Shown here: piece after piece, positions 29,401-37,032 of the stretch | How positions within the stretch are numbered: the stretch's first letter is position 1 | Layout: every line of letters starts with the position of its first letter | Assembly: GCA_002238565.1 (NCBI GenBank) | Contig: MPMP01000049.1 | Span: forward strand, 1-37,139 | Reading direction: 5' to 3' | Source of the DNA: Albidovulum sp. bin36 | Lineage (GTDB): Bacteria > Pseudomonadota > Alphaproteobacteria > Rhodobacterales > Rhodobacteraceae | Length of the DNA stretch: 37,139 nucleotides | The notes under the pieces: model-generated | The model's input: the letters and a program-made list of their open reading frames with translations, nothing else | The model's database searches: none | Told to the model about the DNA's origin: nothing | Program-made: the position numbers and the translations under genes

Positions 29401-30304
29401 TGCGCTCTTGCCAAACCTCTGGGTCTTTTGCGCGATCTGCCCACGCTTCAAGCGAGGTCCAAAGGGCCGCATGGCAGTTTTCGTTTGCGTAGGAAATAGC
29501 CGTGACGCCCTTATGCTGCCATCGCGCCTTTGCTTCGTCGTCCTCGCCCGATTGGAACGCATAGACTTCACTCAATCGTCCGTTTGTCTTGTTCAATGCT
29601 TCGAGCAGGTATTGGACCGGAGGATCGTCGGCGGCGTAACCAACAAAGATAACTGCGTAGCGGTCAATTACGTCCTTGAAGAAGCGAGTAGCCCAACCCT
29701 CTGCCAAGTATGCCCGCCCAAACTCGGCGCTCGATAGCACGAAGCCATCTCCTCCGGAGCCGTCGTAACTCTCTGTTGCGCGACCGTGGAGATAAACAAT
29801 GCCATTCAACTCGCCGGGCATTGCCGGGTCGGGCAGCCTCGGCGGTTGCCATGCCTCCAAGCCGCGCCCACAGTCATCAAATAGGCGGTCAAAGTTGGTT
29901 GTAACGAGCTTCGTATTCCCGTCTCGTGATGTTGCCAAATCAAGGAGAAGTTTGTGGGCCGTCAAATCTGCGTCCTTGTCAGGAACGAGGGCTTTGGCGA
30001 CGGCCCGGTCAATGTCAACCGACAAGAATTCGCGTTCGAGCAAACCAAAAACGCGGTCTGCCGAGATAAGGCCCGGCACACCGGTTCGCTCCTCCATGTC
30101 TCTCGCTTCAGCCAGAATTTTCGCTGCTGGACTGTGTTCAGACACACCAAGCGACTCGAGAACTTGATCTGCCAGGTCAAAAAAATCTGGGAGACGGGCC
30201 CTTGCTCGTGAAACACCGGCACCGCAGAAAAACACTACTCTTCCTTCGTCCAATGCGAGCAGTAGTTCGTCAGGGATTTCGGGGCCATTTTCCGTGAAAC
30301 GCAT
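26462..30304 (-). CDS. Dsr1-type SIR2 defence protein
   Basis: Counting from the ATG at 30304 the protein has 1280 residues; a longer TTG version from 30343 is less likely because GGAG lies 5 bases before this ATG. The N-terminal third is a SIR2 NAD-hydrolysing domain: FFCGAGVS (about 25-32), TTNFD with the catalytic Asn at 137, YLHGR with the catalytic His at 173, then VGYAADDPPV. The remaining 900 residues are helical with many Trp and no other recognised motif, probably the phage-sensing region. Size and layout fit defence-associated sirtuin Dsr1, which depletes NAD+ on phage infection; DSR1 assignment is by architecture only. It lies directly upstream of the type IC operon on the same strand. 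The frame shows no lesion. Confidence 0.85.
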   Translation of the reverse strand: MRFTENGPEIPDELLLALDEGRVVFFCGAGVSRARARLPDFFDLADQVLESLGVSEHSPAAKILAEARDMEERTGVPGLISADRVFGLLEREFLSVDIDRAVAKALVPDKDADLTAHKLLLDLATSRDGNTKLVTTNFDRLFDDCGRGLEAWQPPRLPDPAMPGELNGIVYLHGRATESYDGSGGDGFVLSSAEFGRAYLAEGWATRFFKDVIDRYAVIFVGYAADDPPVQYLLEALNKTNGRLSEVYAFQSGEDDEAKARWQHKGVTAISYANENCHAALWTSLEAWADRAKDPEVWQERTMELARRGPEALAPFEREQVTHLVSTKEGARRFLESDPPPPATWLCVFDRSVRCSTPDTIRSGENEGKIVDPFGLYGLANELAPPPILTDDFAPKQETPTTAYDAFSLNRRDRAELRDDHITVLRGRASLKAGLLPDRINLLGLWLAKVSHQNAAVWWGARQVGLHDWIQQRIRSSLNNCDVGCEPHIFQAWSYLFEHWRTAGNDDHSDWYRFANELKVVGWNKATVRKFETLSRPRLAVGYNYYRSAIPPKADEETKLADLVRLELEYLENFLKIEIPDEWLADVVSALKRNLAIGIQLENEQGHYGWLDIPPIIPSDDPDISGRDRRKGLRGAVLDYAAKFERLIELEPEKARQEAATWSTDDDNIFARLRIWAGRFECVVPNNEFLSFTDKVSRDAFWNVRHQQDLLLMLKERWATLPIAATRRIEERILEGRERWKGEAEHEFVARRAWEIAGRLHWLHTNSCTLNLDYDREIARLRATAPDWSPEHGAKAARSLESRSGIVRTHTEFDGLLSEPLDQVLAKSHELSGLNGFGLDQHDPFAGLCRERPVLAASALRREAIRGEYPEWAWRRFLNSEVRKEDSTRLREFVAEIILQANTVTLASMMHPVSEWLLSASKGLSEDCVPTFDRLLIRLFESLDSNPDASGSSIVRGSNGPYWATKALNSPVGKIAQALLNDPRLKNHECQQELPHGWKVHVERSLSLPNDDKCLALVFFSGCLLWFYKFDPKWTEDNLLSVLRDGSSDEQDAWWAGFHWGMKQIPSYELWEWLKPYLIAKVAERGSARQKTRDNLVWLVLASWAYSDFDKGEVRITDAELRDLLLVAGDKFRAQALLLMERMGKSDGGDGQHWKLLQVRFLRDAWPVQRSARTPQNSASLIELAFSNEDCFMEISEAILPLIGPIERDHIMLPAVRRGEGNVVDAHPERVLEILYVALSEDANKWPYEMDATLRRIAEVKSELRTDPKWVELMRRWNSR

Positions 30305-30338
30305 ATCGGCTCCAGCGCGATTTTCGCGTCGAATAAAA

Positions 30339-30362
30339 TTCAAACTGAGTTTCTGGTTTGAA
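30339..30362 (-). promoter_or_regulatory. inverted repeat upstream of the SIR2 gene
   Basis: TTCAAAC (30339-30345) and GTTTGAA (30356-30362) are perfect arms with a 10-base spacer, ending 35 bases before the ATG. On the minus strand a T-rich tract follows the second arm, so it could be an operator or a weak attenuator. Confidence 0.35.
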
Positions 30363-30561
30363 ACTTAGAGACTTTTACAAGATTCTCCGAAACACTCCGC
30401 GCTCGAATCTTCCGCCGATATCGACGATCTTGCTTGGATGATGCTGGAGATCGGGGCCTCCTCGCCGTACGGTAAGGCCGTGAACCAAACTGCCGACACG
30501 AAATAGAATCGGCCCCGATGTCCTTGCGATCATCCTTATCGAATGTCTGGCACCGATTTCA

Positions 30562-30980
30562 ATGGGATTTTCCCCGGCGCCAGCCGAGGAAATCGGTCCG
30601 CTTCTGGAAAATTACAAGACCCGCGTTCGGGTCCTCCACGTAGTCGAGCTCGAGCGTTTTCGTGGCGACCTGCTCCGCCTGCCAGGTTTCAAGGTGGACA
30701 GGAAGGAGCGGGGCAGCGCGTCCCTCTCGCATGGCAAGACGTAAGCCGTCGCAGCCATCGGCGAGTTTGGCGCGAAGCCCTGCGCGGAGGACGAGAAGAA
30801 GGGGCTTTCCGAGATCGTGAAGGCGTTCCACGAGAGGCAAGGCACGCGGTTTTCCGAGGCTGACATGCCGCGCTTCGAGCAGGTCAGCCGCGACGTTCTC
30901 GACGAAGGCCCTTGCGAGACGTTGCGCAACACCCCACCCGGACGTTTTGCATTCGGCGTTCGCGCAGGCATTCTTTTAGG
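30562..30980 (+). pseudogene. C-terminal remnant of a second type I R subunit
   Basis: The frame around 30800-30960 reads GLSEIVKAFHERQGTRFSEA, then DMPRFEQVSRDVLDEGPCET and LRNTPPGRFAFG. This follows the C-terminal domain (DUF3387-like) of many HsdR proteins, which read LSEII-x-FNE-x-GT-x-FTE-D, FEQV and RNN-ENF-AF. A TAA at 30741-30743 breaks the frame upstream. No motor or nuclease motifs remain. It is on the opposite strand to the intact type IC genes and from a different HsdR subgroup, so it marks a second, lost restriction system. The 5' limit is uncertain. Confidence 0.5.
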
Positions 30981-31248
30981 GCGAGGGTCGCATGTCGTAC
31001 GCGGCGATGCGCTCGGAGGTCGCATGCAGGGAGCGCAGTTGGTCGGCGAACAGGAAGCGGCTATGCGGGTCGTGCAGAGCGGCGGCGTGGCGCCGGACTC
31101 GCGCGGAGAGCTCCTCGAGTATGTCGCCGCGCCCGGCGGAGTCGACGATCTTGAGGAACCGGTTGCGCATGGGAGCGTTCAAGCTGTTTGATGGATCGAT
31201 TTTCAATTTCGGACGGCCTGACCCCGGGTGTTGCGGAGGCGAACTTTC

Positions 31249-31521
31249 CTAACCCCCATTATTCGATTCCGCCGCTTTGGCCGGCAATTCATAGACCATG
31301 CGCAGGTCGTTTCCGGGGAAGACTGTGCGGGTTCGGATCAGTTCCTCCAGGAACATGGCGATCACGGCATCGCCGGAGATGCTGGAGGTGCCAATGACGC
31401 GGACCCGGAGGATTCCGCTGTCCGGCTCGGGCGCAATGTCGGCCTCCGATTGGAGGAACTCAGCGAGAAGCCGCCGGGACCGCTGCTTATTGACCCGCCC
31501 AGTGGCGAAGGCGGGCATCAA
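31249..31521 (-). CDS. 90-aa frame conserved in both repeat copies
   Basis: The product contains NKQRSRRLLAEFLQSEADIA, SGILRVRV and FLEELIRTRTVFPGNDLRMV. The frame has the same length and about 80% identity to that at 36354-36626, with no stops or shifts between them. The ending (T-x-T-x-FPGT-DLR-x-x-YEL) resembles the tail of some uncharacterised transposases, which is only an impression. It may be the 3' end of a transposase gene truncated at the N-terminus or a small gene of its own. Confidence 0.4.
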   Translation of the reverse strand: MMPAFATGRVNKQRSRRLLAEFLQSEADIAPEPDSGILRVRVIGTSSISGDAVIAMFLEELIRTRTVFPGNDLRMVYELPAKAAESNNGG

Positions 31522-31783
31522 TAAGAATGAACTGCTTAAGAAAGGCTGCCGGGAAAAAAGACCCTGACAAGGCGAGGCACTTTGAAGGGCGCTTGACAGG
31601 CTTGCCCGAATTCAAGCCGTTCGCGGGAAAGCTCAGGAGGCCGAAGCCAAGAGCTGCGCCAGCCTTGCCGCTTGGATCCAGGAATGCCACCCCTTGCGCC
31701 GCGACATCACCAATTGTCAGCTCGCGGATCTGATCGCAAGGAAGCTCGTAACGCCGAAGCAGGCACGGCTGCAGTGTTGTGGC

Positions 31784-31855
31784 TATGACGCTGAGATCAT
31801 ACCGTTGGCTTATGATACCTAGATCATATTGACATTTTATGGCCTTTAGATCATT
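31784..31855 (+). promoter_or_regulatory. three palindromic operators and a -35 box before hipB-like gene
   Basis: TATGAC-GCTGAG-ATCATA (31784-31801), TATGAT-ACCTAG-ATCATA (31811-31828) and TATGGC-CTTTAG-ATCATT (31838-31855) are spaced exactly 27 bp. The second is a perfect palindrome with a 6-base spacer. A TTGACA hexamer at 31829-31834 lies between operators two and three; the -10 box is poor. This fits autorepression by the HipB-like protein encoded 21 bases downstream. Confidence 0.65.
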
Positions 31856-31875
31856 TTGGAGTTGGAAGAAGAACC

Positions 31876-32125
31876 ATGAAGCATCTCGTTCGTACGCCAA
31901 GCAACATAGGCCATGCAATTCGGCAGGCCCGCAAGGAAAAGAACCTTGCGCAGAAGGAGCTCGCCTCATTGAGCGGCATCTGGCAGGAATCGATTTCAAA
32001 GATAGAAAATGGCAGCCGTGGAACAAAACTGGAAACGGTTTTTATCTTATAGCGGCGTTGGATCTGGAAATCACAGTGAGTGAACGCATCAAGGCAAATT
32101 ATACCAATTCAGGAAAGTTTCTAGG
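31876..32125 (+). pseudogene. HipB-like HTH repressor, frameshifted
   Basis: The first 58 codons encode a Cro/C1-type HTH (IRQARKEKNLAQKELASLSG, then SISKIENGSRGTKLETVF) very like the HipB antitoxin. A TAG at 32050 ends that frame, while the expected continuation AALDLEITV is read in the next frame, so a shift lies at about 32045 within the last conserved helix/strand. GGAAGAAG precedes the ATG. No hipA kinase gene follows; the IS630 remnant begins within about 120 bp. The N-terminal 58 residues contain the DNA-binding helices but lack the dimer strand, so repression is doubtful. Confidence 0.7.
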
Positions 32126-32169
32126 CACTCGAATAATTTTGGAAGCGCTGAAAGTTCCCCTGATGTTTC

Positions 32170-32590
32170 TCATGCCAATTCTCCCCAGCTTCGAGCGCCG
32201 AGCGCGCGGATCCGATCCGGGGAGTTGGTGAAATCCGACCGGACTGCGCCAACCTTCTCCTTGACGGCATCGGCGGTCTCGAAGATCTGGTTGGCGAAGT
32301 GGCGCGATTTCAGGAACTGGAATACGGTCTCAACCGGGTTCAGCTCCGGGCTGCAAGGCGGCAGGCGCAGCAGCGCCGCGCTGGCCGGGATTTCGAGCGC
32401 CTTGGAGCAATGCCAGCCGGCGCAGTCGAGAACCACCGGCGCGTGGCGGCCGTCGGGAACCGACGCCGCGATGTCCAGCAGGTGCCGGTTCATCTCGTCG
32501 GTGTAGGCCCGGTCGCAGATGTTGTAGGCGCTCATCAAAAAGCGCGGCGATTTGATAATTTTGATACGGTTCAGATACGGCGCCTTTTTC
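32170..32590 (-). pseudogene. IS630-family transposase C-terminal remnant
   Basis: The minus strand reads AYTDEMNRHLLDIAASVPDG, VVLDCAGWHCSKALEIP, LRLPPCSPELNPVETVFQFL and KSRHFANQIFETAD. This is the end of the DDE domain of IS630/Tc1-like transposases, with the second catalytic Asp in LDCAGWH and the catalytic Glu in NPVE. The N-terminal HTH and first catalytic Asp are missing: the open frame continues upstream to 32778 but without similarity I can recognise. It lies against the hipB-like remnant and may have removed hipA. Confidence 0.8.
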
Positions 32591-32858
32591 CTTTCCAAGT
32601 AGGCAAGTTGGGGAAGCTCTGCTTCGCGGTCACGCGGAGGCGGATCGGCTGCGGGCGGCAAAAAAATAGCGTCGAGGGGGTTTATTTCGTCTGTTTTTTC
32701 GTCAAGTATCGGCCAGTTGCGAACGATGCGGCGCCGGCGATTTCTTTGCGAACAATCCGCGCCGCATCCCGGCGGCATGTCGAAGTGACAAGTGCCTGGT
32801 TCTTTCTATCAGGCCGCCGCGTCGGGAGCTAGCCCGTTCGCCGGAGGCCGGTATCTGC

Positions 32859-33281
32859 ATGCACTTGGAGGGTCGGATGTTTCGCTTCGCTCGCTGCGAG
32901 ATGCGTACGGTTGTCTGCAAGCGCTGCGACCGCGGCTACATCTACTGCGGGAAGGAGTGCAGCTCTCAGGCCCGGCGCGAGAATCTTCGCGCCGCGAATC
33001 GCCGCTATCAGCGGAGTTTCCGGGGCCGCATGGCGAATGCCGAGCGCCAGAGCCGGTACAGGGCGAGGCGAGCCGAAGCCGCGCCTGCGCCGGAATCGAA
33101 AAAAGTAACGGATCATAGGTCGCCAGTCGGGAATGGATTGCGCATAAGGGCCGGGGACGGCCGATTCGTCTCGGCGGTGGCGGCCGAGACCTTGAAATGC
33201 CGGTTCTGCGGTCGTCCGTGCGCCAGACGCCTGCTTCACGGCGATCGAAGACAGAGGTGGCGCGGCTCGGGAGCAGCTTGA
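32859..33281 (+). CDS. IS21-associated small zinc-finger-like protein
   Basis: This 140-aa basic protein has Cys pairs (CKRCDRGYIYCGKEC near residues 20-34 and CRFCGRPC near 123-130) and an Arg-rich middle with RRYQRSFRGRMANAERQSRY. This resembles the accessory ORF found ahead of istA in some IS21-family elements. It ends one base before the istA start, as expected for such an element. GGAGG lies about 12 bases before the ATG, slightly far. Function is unknown; DNA binding is plausible from composition. Confidence 0.5.
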   Translation: MHLEGRMFRFARCEMRTVVCKRCDRGYIYCGKECSSQARRENLRAANRRYQRSFRGRMANAERQSRYRARRAEAAPAPESKKVTDHRSPVGNGLRIRAGDGRFVSAVAAETLKCRFCGRPCARRLLHGDRRQRWRGSGAA

Positions 33282-33282
33282 A

Positions 33283-33711
33283 ATGGCAATCAGCGACAGC
33301 GAACGATCGGAGATATGGCGTCTTCACAGCGTCGACGGGCTTTCCGTGGGCACCATCGCCCGCCTGATGGGCCGTCATCACAGCACTGTCGCGCGGGCCA
33401 TAGCGAACCGGGGCGGCCGCCCGAAGGCGAATATCCGCAAGCGCGCTTCGAAGCTCGACGCCTTCGCCGACCTGATCGCCGAGACCCTCGCGGCCTATCC
33501 CCGCATGCCCGCCTCCAACATTTACCATATCGCGGCGAAGCACGGCTACGCCGGGTCCGAGGCGACCATGCGCCGCAAGGTCGCCGAGCTGCGTCCGCGT
33601 AAATCATCCGAAGCGTTCCTCCGCCTCGGCGTCCCGCCCGGCGAGCAGGCCCAGGTCGACCGGGCGGAGTTCGGCACCATCGCATCCGGTAACGGAGAGC
33701 GGACGTTCGGG
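33283..33711 (+). pseudogene. istA: IS21 istA transposase, N-terminal fragment
   Basis: Residues 1-143 match the start of IstA: an HTH (DGLSVGTIARLMGRHHSTVA), PASNIYHIAAKHGYAGSEAT, RPRKSSEAFLRLGVPPGEQA and QVDRAEFG, where the Asp is the first catalytic residue (usual form QVDWGEFG or similar). The transposase should exceed 400 residues, but the frame runs directly into an unrelated gene near 33712. No istB is present. The element is therefore truncated by replacement or insertion at that junction. Confidence 0.8.
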
Positions 33712-33717
33712 AACAAC

Positions 33718-34521
33718 ATGATGGGTGGATCGCCGGTGACTAAGCCAAACGAATATCCTAAATTGCGCCGCGCCATCGATGAAGGCGTCGAGATCACAGG
33801 CGGTGCGATCGGAAGCGCGCTTGGCCTGATCTCAGGCGATCCGGCGCTTGCGCCAGTTCTGGGAGCAGCGGGCGTGGCGGCCGGAAGCGCATTGCGGCAA
33901 GTGGGCAATGAAATCGCGGGCCGCGTTCTGGGACCAAGAGAGCGAAAAAGGTTGGGCGCTGCCGTATCAGTTATAGCCAGCGACATTCATAAGCGCGCAC
34001 TCCGCGGCGAAAAAGTCAGAACTGACGGTTTTTTCACCGAAAACCCGAACAAGAGAAGCGATGCGGAAGAAGTGGCGGAAAGCGTTCTTCTCAAGTGCCA
34101 AAGGGAACCCGAAGAGAAGAAAATACAGTACATGGGTCATTTCTTCGCAAATGTAGCATTTGACCCGCAGATCAGCGCAGAAATGGCGCACCAACTCGCC
34201 AAGCATGCCGAGCAGATGACTTATCGACAATTCTGTATATTAAAGATCGCAATATGCTACAATTACCGTCCTAGATTACGGGAAGGAGATTATCGAGGTC
34301 AGTCAATTTTCTCCGTTGAGCTCCAAGAGGTGCTTTATGAGTGTTTCCACCTTTATGGGCGTGGCTTTGTTAATTTTGGAGGTGATGTCGCGTTTGGGCC
34401 GACAGACATAAAACCCCGGACAATGAAGGCGCAAGGTCTTGGATTGCATTTGGCAACTTTACTGAACGTGGCGTTGATACCTGAATCAGACTTGGCTGCT
34501 ACATTGCAGCAATTGGGCTAA
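33718..34521 (+). CDS. 267-aa Gly-rich probable membrane protein
   Basis: The frame is continuous with the istA fragment, but similarity to IstA ends just before ATG 33718; GTG 33736, with GGTGG six bases upstream, is another possible start. Residues about 28-60 are Gly/Ala-rich and hydrophobic (ITGGAIGSALGLISGDPALA, PVLGAAGVAAGSAL), suggesting one or two membrane segments or a glycine zipper. A charged helical region follows (REPEEKKIQYMGHFFANVAF, AEQMTYRQFCILKIA), and the C-terminus has lower GC. Such an N-terminal Gly-zipper with a cytosolic sensor-like part occurs in small defence effectors, but I cannot name a family. The frame is intact. Confidence 0.6.
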   Translation: MMGGSPVTKPNEYPKLRRAIDEGVEITGGAIGSALGLISGDPALAPVLGAAGVAAGSALRQVGNEIAGRVLGPRERKRLGAAVSVIASDIHKRALRGEKVRTDGFFTENPNKRSDAEEVAESVLLKCQREPEEKKIQYMGHFFANVAFDPQISAEMAHQLAKHAEQMTYRQFCILKIAICYNYRPRLREGDYRGQSIFSVELQEVLYECFHLYGRGFVNFGGDVAFGPTDIKPRTMKAQGLGLHLATLLNVALIPESDLAATLQQLG

Positions 34522-34789
34522 GATTGTGAGATGCGGATCTGTTACTACGCTGTGGCACACAGATCCTCATTCATTGTGTCCCGCGGTCGAAACCGATGGG
34601 AACGCGGCCAGACGCCTCCGCGACCGTATAGTGCGCGCCTATGCGCTGAATGAGCGGCGGCAGGCGGCCTGCGGGCAGGGTGGTAGACCCTCCTCGACCT
34701 ATCCGCTCGGATGTTTCATTATCAGGGCCTAGTGGACGACACACCGGGCGGGCAGTAATCGACTGGATTGGAGAGAAGGGAAACGGTAA

Positions 34790-34933
34790 GTGAGCGAAGA
34801 GTCATTCCGGGATTACAATGATGCGGAGACGGAACAACACTCCCGCAACGAAGCGCGAAAAATTCTGACCCGTGGGGACCAAGCGAGAAAGGGCCCACAT
34901 GCCGCCGGCATCCGGTCAATGGCCTTCGGTTAA
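34790..34933 (+). CDS. 47-aa hypothetical protein with terminator
   Basis: A GTG start with GGAGAGAAGGG about 9 bases upstream opens a 47-codon charged frame (begins MSEESFRDYNDAETEQHSRN if GTG is read as Met). A hairpin terminator follows 22 bp after the TAA. Signals on both sides support a real small gene, but no family is recognised. Confidence 0.4.
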   Translation: MSEESFRDYNDAETEQHSRNEARKILTRGDQARKGPHAAGIRSMAFG

Positions 34934-34955
34934 GGAATCAAGCTATTCGGATAAG

Positions 34956-35000
34956 AAAAGCCCCTGTTCCGGTTTGAGGGCCGGAGCCCGGGCTGGTTTT
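34956..35000 (+). terminator. long imperfect hairpin with flanking A and T runs
   Basis: AAAAGCCCC...TTCCGG (34956-34972) pairs imperfectly with CCGGAGCCCGGGCTGGTTTT (34981-35000). The 3' T-run suits termination of the small plus-strand gene. Confidence 0.5.
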
Positions 35001-36099
35001 GGGCGCGCCGGTTCAGGCGCGTGATCTATTCGTCCATTTCGATCTCGGCTTCATGGATTTGCGCGAGCGGCCGGACCGCTAGCGCCGCATGCTCCGGGAT
35101 ATTCCGGCGAGGATGTGCGCCAGGCCCGCGACCAGGAAGTTGGACTGCAGCGGCGGCGCATCCGCGTCGTCGGCGCTCGGCGCGAGTTCGGCTTCGGCTT
35201 CGCAGGGGCCGGTGGACAGGCGGGCGAGTTGGCAGGGTTTCGCCTCGGAACTCGAATTTCCGTCCGTCGCGGACGTTGTGGAGTTCCCGGGAGTTACGGC
35301 GGAAGATATCAGGCAGGTCCATCCCGTCCGTCGCCAAAATCGCGAATTCGTTCGCCGCGCGGATGTTCTCTAGGGAGAAGCTCCGGTTGAGGCGAGTCCC
35401 GGCTCGCTTTCGGTGAATAGGCGAAGCGATCCGGTCGTGTGCTATTGCGGCTCGGGTCGTGCGCCTTTCGACCGAGTTTCAGTGGATATCCTTCGGAAAA
35501 TCGTCCGCTCATTGCGAATTTTGTCCGGACCGGTTTGTTGAATGGAGCGCCTTGGGGCACGGGTAATCGAGAAACTGCCGGCCATGCCCTCCTGCAAACG
35601 CGACCTTTCCTAAACGCGTGACGGCCGTTCTCGTAGCTTATAGGGCCGAATCCGCAGACAATCATCCGCGATCGGCAGGCGAGAGCGCCTCGCAGATTGA
35701 ACATCGAGTGGTTCTTGCCGGAAATCCGGTTGATCCCGTGGCGGACGCGGCCCATGGCCTATACTTATCGCGCTCTGGCTATACTGGAGAATCGCGACGC
35801 TCCAGAAGTGAAACTTGAAGAGTTGCACGAAACAAGCGAGATTCCGGGCAGCGCGCCGATGCACTGGATCAATGCTATGAACCCGGACAATATCCCCGAC
35901 CGCGTCGCCGAAATTGAATTTGAGGCTGTCGAGGTAGTGCCTAGGGACAGGTCGCACGTGGCGGAGCGAGAGGAAAGCGTCGATCTTCGGCTCGAGCTCG
36001 ATCAGGATCGCGCTGGCCGCGCTGAGGTCGATTTCGGGAACAGTCGCCGGGATGTCGACCAGGCGGATTCAGTCCCTCAGGCCGTCGGCGATAACGCGG
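35001..36099 (-). other. decayed coding region, no intact gene
   Basis: On the minus strand two protein-like traces are visible. One near 35385-35250 reads FSLENIRAANEFAILATDGM, then DLPDIFRRNSRELHNVRDGR. The other, 36089-35750, reads RLVDIPATVPEIDLSAASAI, then LIELEPKIDAFLSLRH and DSLKFNFGDAVGDIVRV; it continues in frame from the repeat copy 2 frame (36311-36069) after a TGA at about 36069-36071. Neither is recognised. The numerous plus-strand open frames here look like shadows. Confidence 0.4.
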
Positions 36100-36353
36100 T
36101 CGTAGGCGGCGATGCGCTCGGGAGGTCGCATGCATAGAGCGCAGCTGGTCGGCGAGCGGGAAGCGGCTATGCGCGTCGTGCAGAGCGGCCGCGTGGCGCC
36201 GTACGCCGCAGAGAGCTCCTCGAGGATGTCGCCGCGGCCGACGGAGTCGACGATCTTGAGGATCCGGTTGCGCATGAGGGCGTTCAAGCTGTTTGATGGA
36301 TCAATTTTCAATTTCGGACGGCCTGACCCCGGTTGTTACAAAGGCGAGATATC

Positions 36354-36626
36354 CTATCCCACATTTTTCGGTTCCGCCGCTTTGGCACGCAATTCATGGA
36401 CCATGCGCAGGTCGGTTCTGGGGAAGACTGTGCGGGTTCGGGTCAGCTCCTCTAGGAACATGGCAATCACGGCGCCGCCGGAGGTGTCGGCGGTGCCAAA
36501 GACGCGGACCCGGAGGATTCCGCTGTCCGGCTCGGGCGCAATGTCGGCCTCCGATTGGAGGAGTTCGGCGAGAAGCCGCCGGGACCGCTGCTTATTGCCC
36601 CGCCCATCAGCGAAGGCGGGCGTCAA
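36354..36626 (-). CDS. 90-aa frame, second copy
   Basis: Same length as the frame at 31249-31521 and about 80% identical (contains NKQRSRRLLAELLQSEADIA and TRTRTVFPRTDLRMVHEL). The retained length in both copies suggests selection or a young duplication. Identity remains unassigned; a resemblance to transposase tails is tentative. Confidence 0.4.
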   Translation of the reverse strand: MTPAFADGRGNKQRSRRLLAELLQSEADIAPEPDSGILRVRVFGTADTSGGAVIAMFLEELTRTRTVFPRTDLRMVHELRAKAAEPKNVG

Positions 36627-36891
36627 TAAGAATGAACTGCTTTAAAAAAAGGCTGCCGGGAAAAAAGACTCCGGCAAGGCGGGGCACTTTGAAGATCGCT
36701 TGACAGGCTTGCCCAAATTCAAGCCGATCACGAGAAAGCTCAGGAGGCCGAAGCCAAGAACTGCGCCAGCCTTGCCTCTTGGATCCAGGAATGCCATCCC
36801 CTGTGTCGCGACATCACCAATTGTCAACTCGCGGATCTGATCGCAAGGAAGCTCGTAACGCCGAAGCAGGTACGCGCTGCAGGGTTGCGGC

Positions 36892-36957
36892 TATGACGCT
36901 GAGATCATACCGCTGGCCTATGATACCGAGATCATACCGTTGGTTTATGACACTTAG
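36892..36957 (+). promoter_or_regulatory. operator array, copy 2, third site interrupted
   Basis: TATGAC-GCTGAG-ATCATA (36892-36909) and TATGAT-ACCGAG-ATCATA (36919-36936, perfect arms) are followed 27 bp on by TATGAC-ACTTAG (36946-36957), after which the expected ATCATA is replaced by AGTTTG, the likely left end of the IS5-family element. Confidence 0.65.
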
Positions 36958-37032
36958 AGTTTGTTCCCAAAGTGGCAATTGGCCCCGAACCATGGTATTC
37001 CATCAGGCAAGGAACACCAGATGGAGGCTATC

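Larger units (their letters stand above)
30995..31855. repeat. 860-bp direct repeat, copy 1
   Basis: From TCGTACGCGGCGATGCGCTC the sequence matches 36100-36957 at roughly 90% identity by eye, in the same orientation, through to the operator array. Identical stretches include those around 31400-31500 and 31690-31750. The block contains two short minus-strand frames (a 76-codon frame at 30976-31206 and a 90-codon frame at 31249-31521) and the operators. Confidence 0.9.
36100..36957. repeat. 860-bp direct repeat, copy 2
   Basis: This block matches 30995-31855 at roughly 90% identity by eye in the same orientation. It carries the same 90-aa minus-strand frame and the operator array, and it ends inside the third operator. 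Left of 36100 the gene trace seen here continues, whereas copy 1 is truncated at that point. Confidence 0.9.

Noticed and set aside
31487..32026. 179-aa minus-strand open frame across the operators
   Set aside because: It covers the operator array and the HipB-like coding sequence on the other strand and has no motif of its own.
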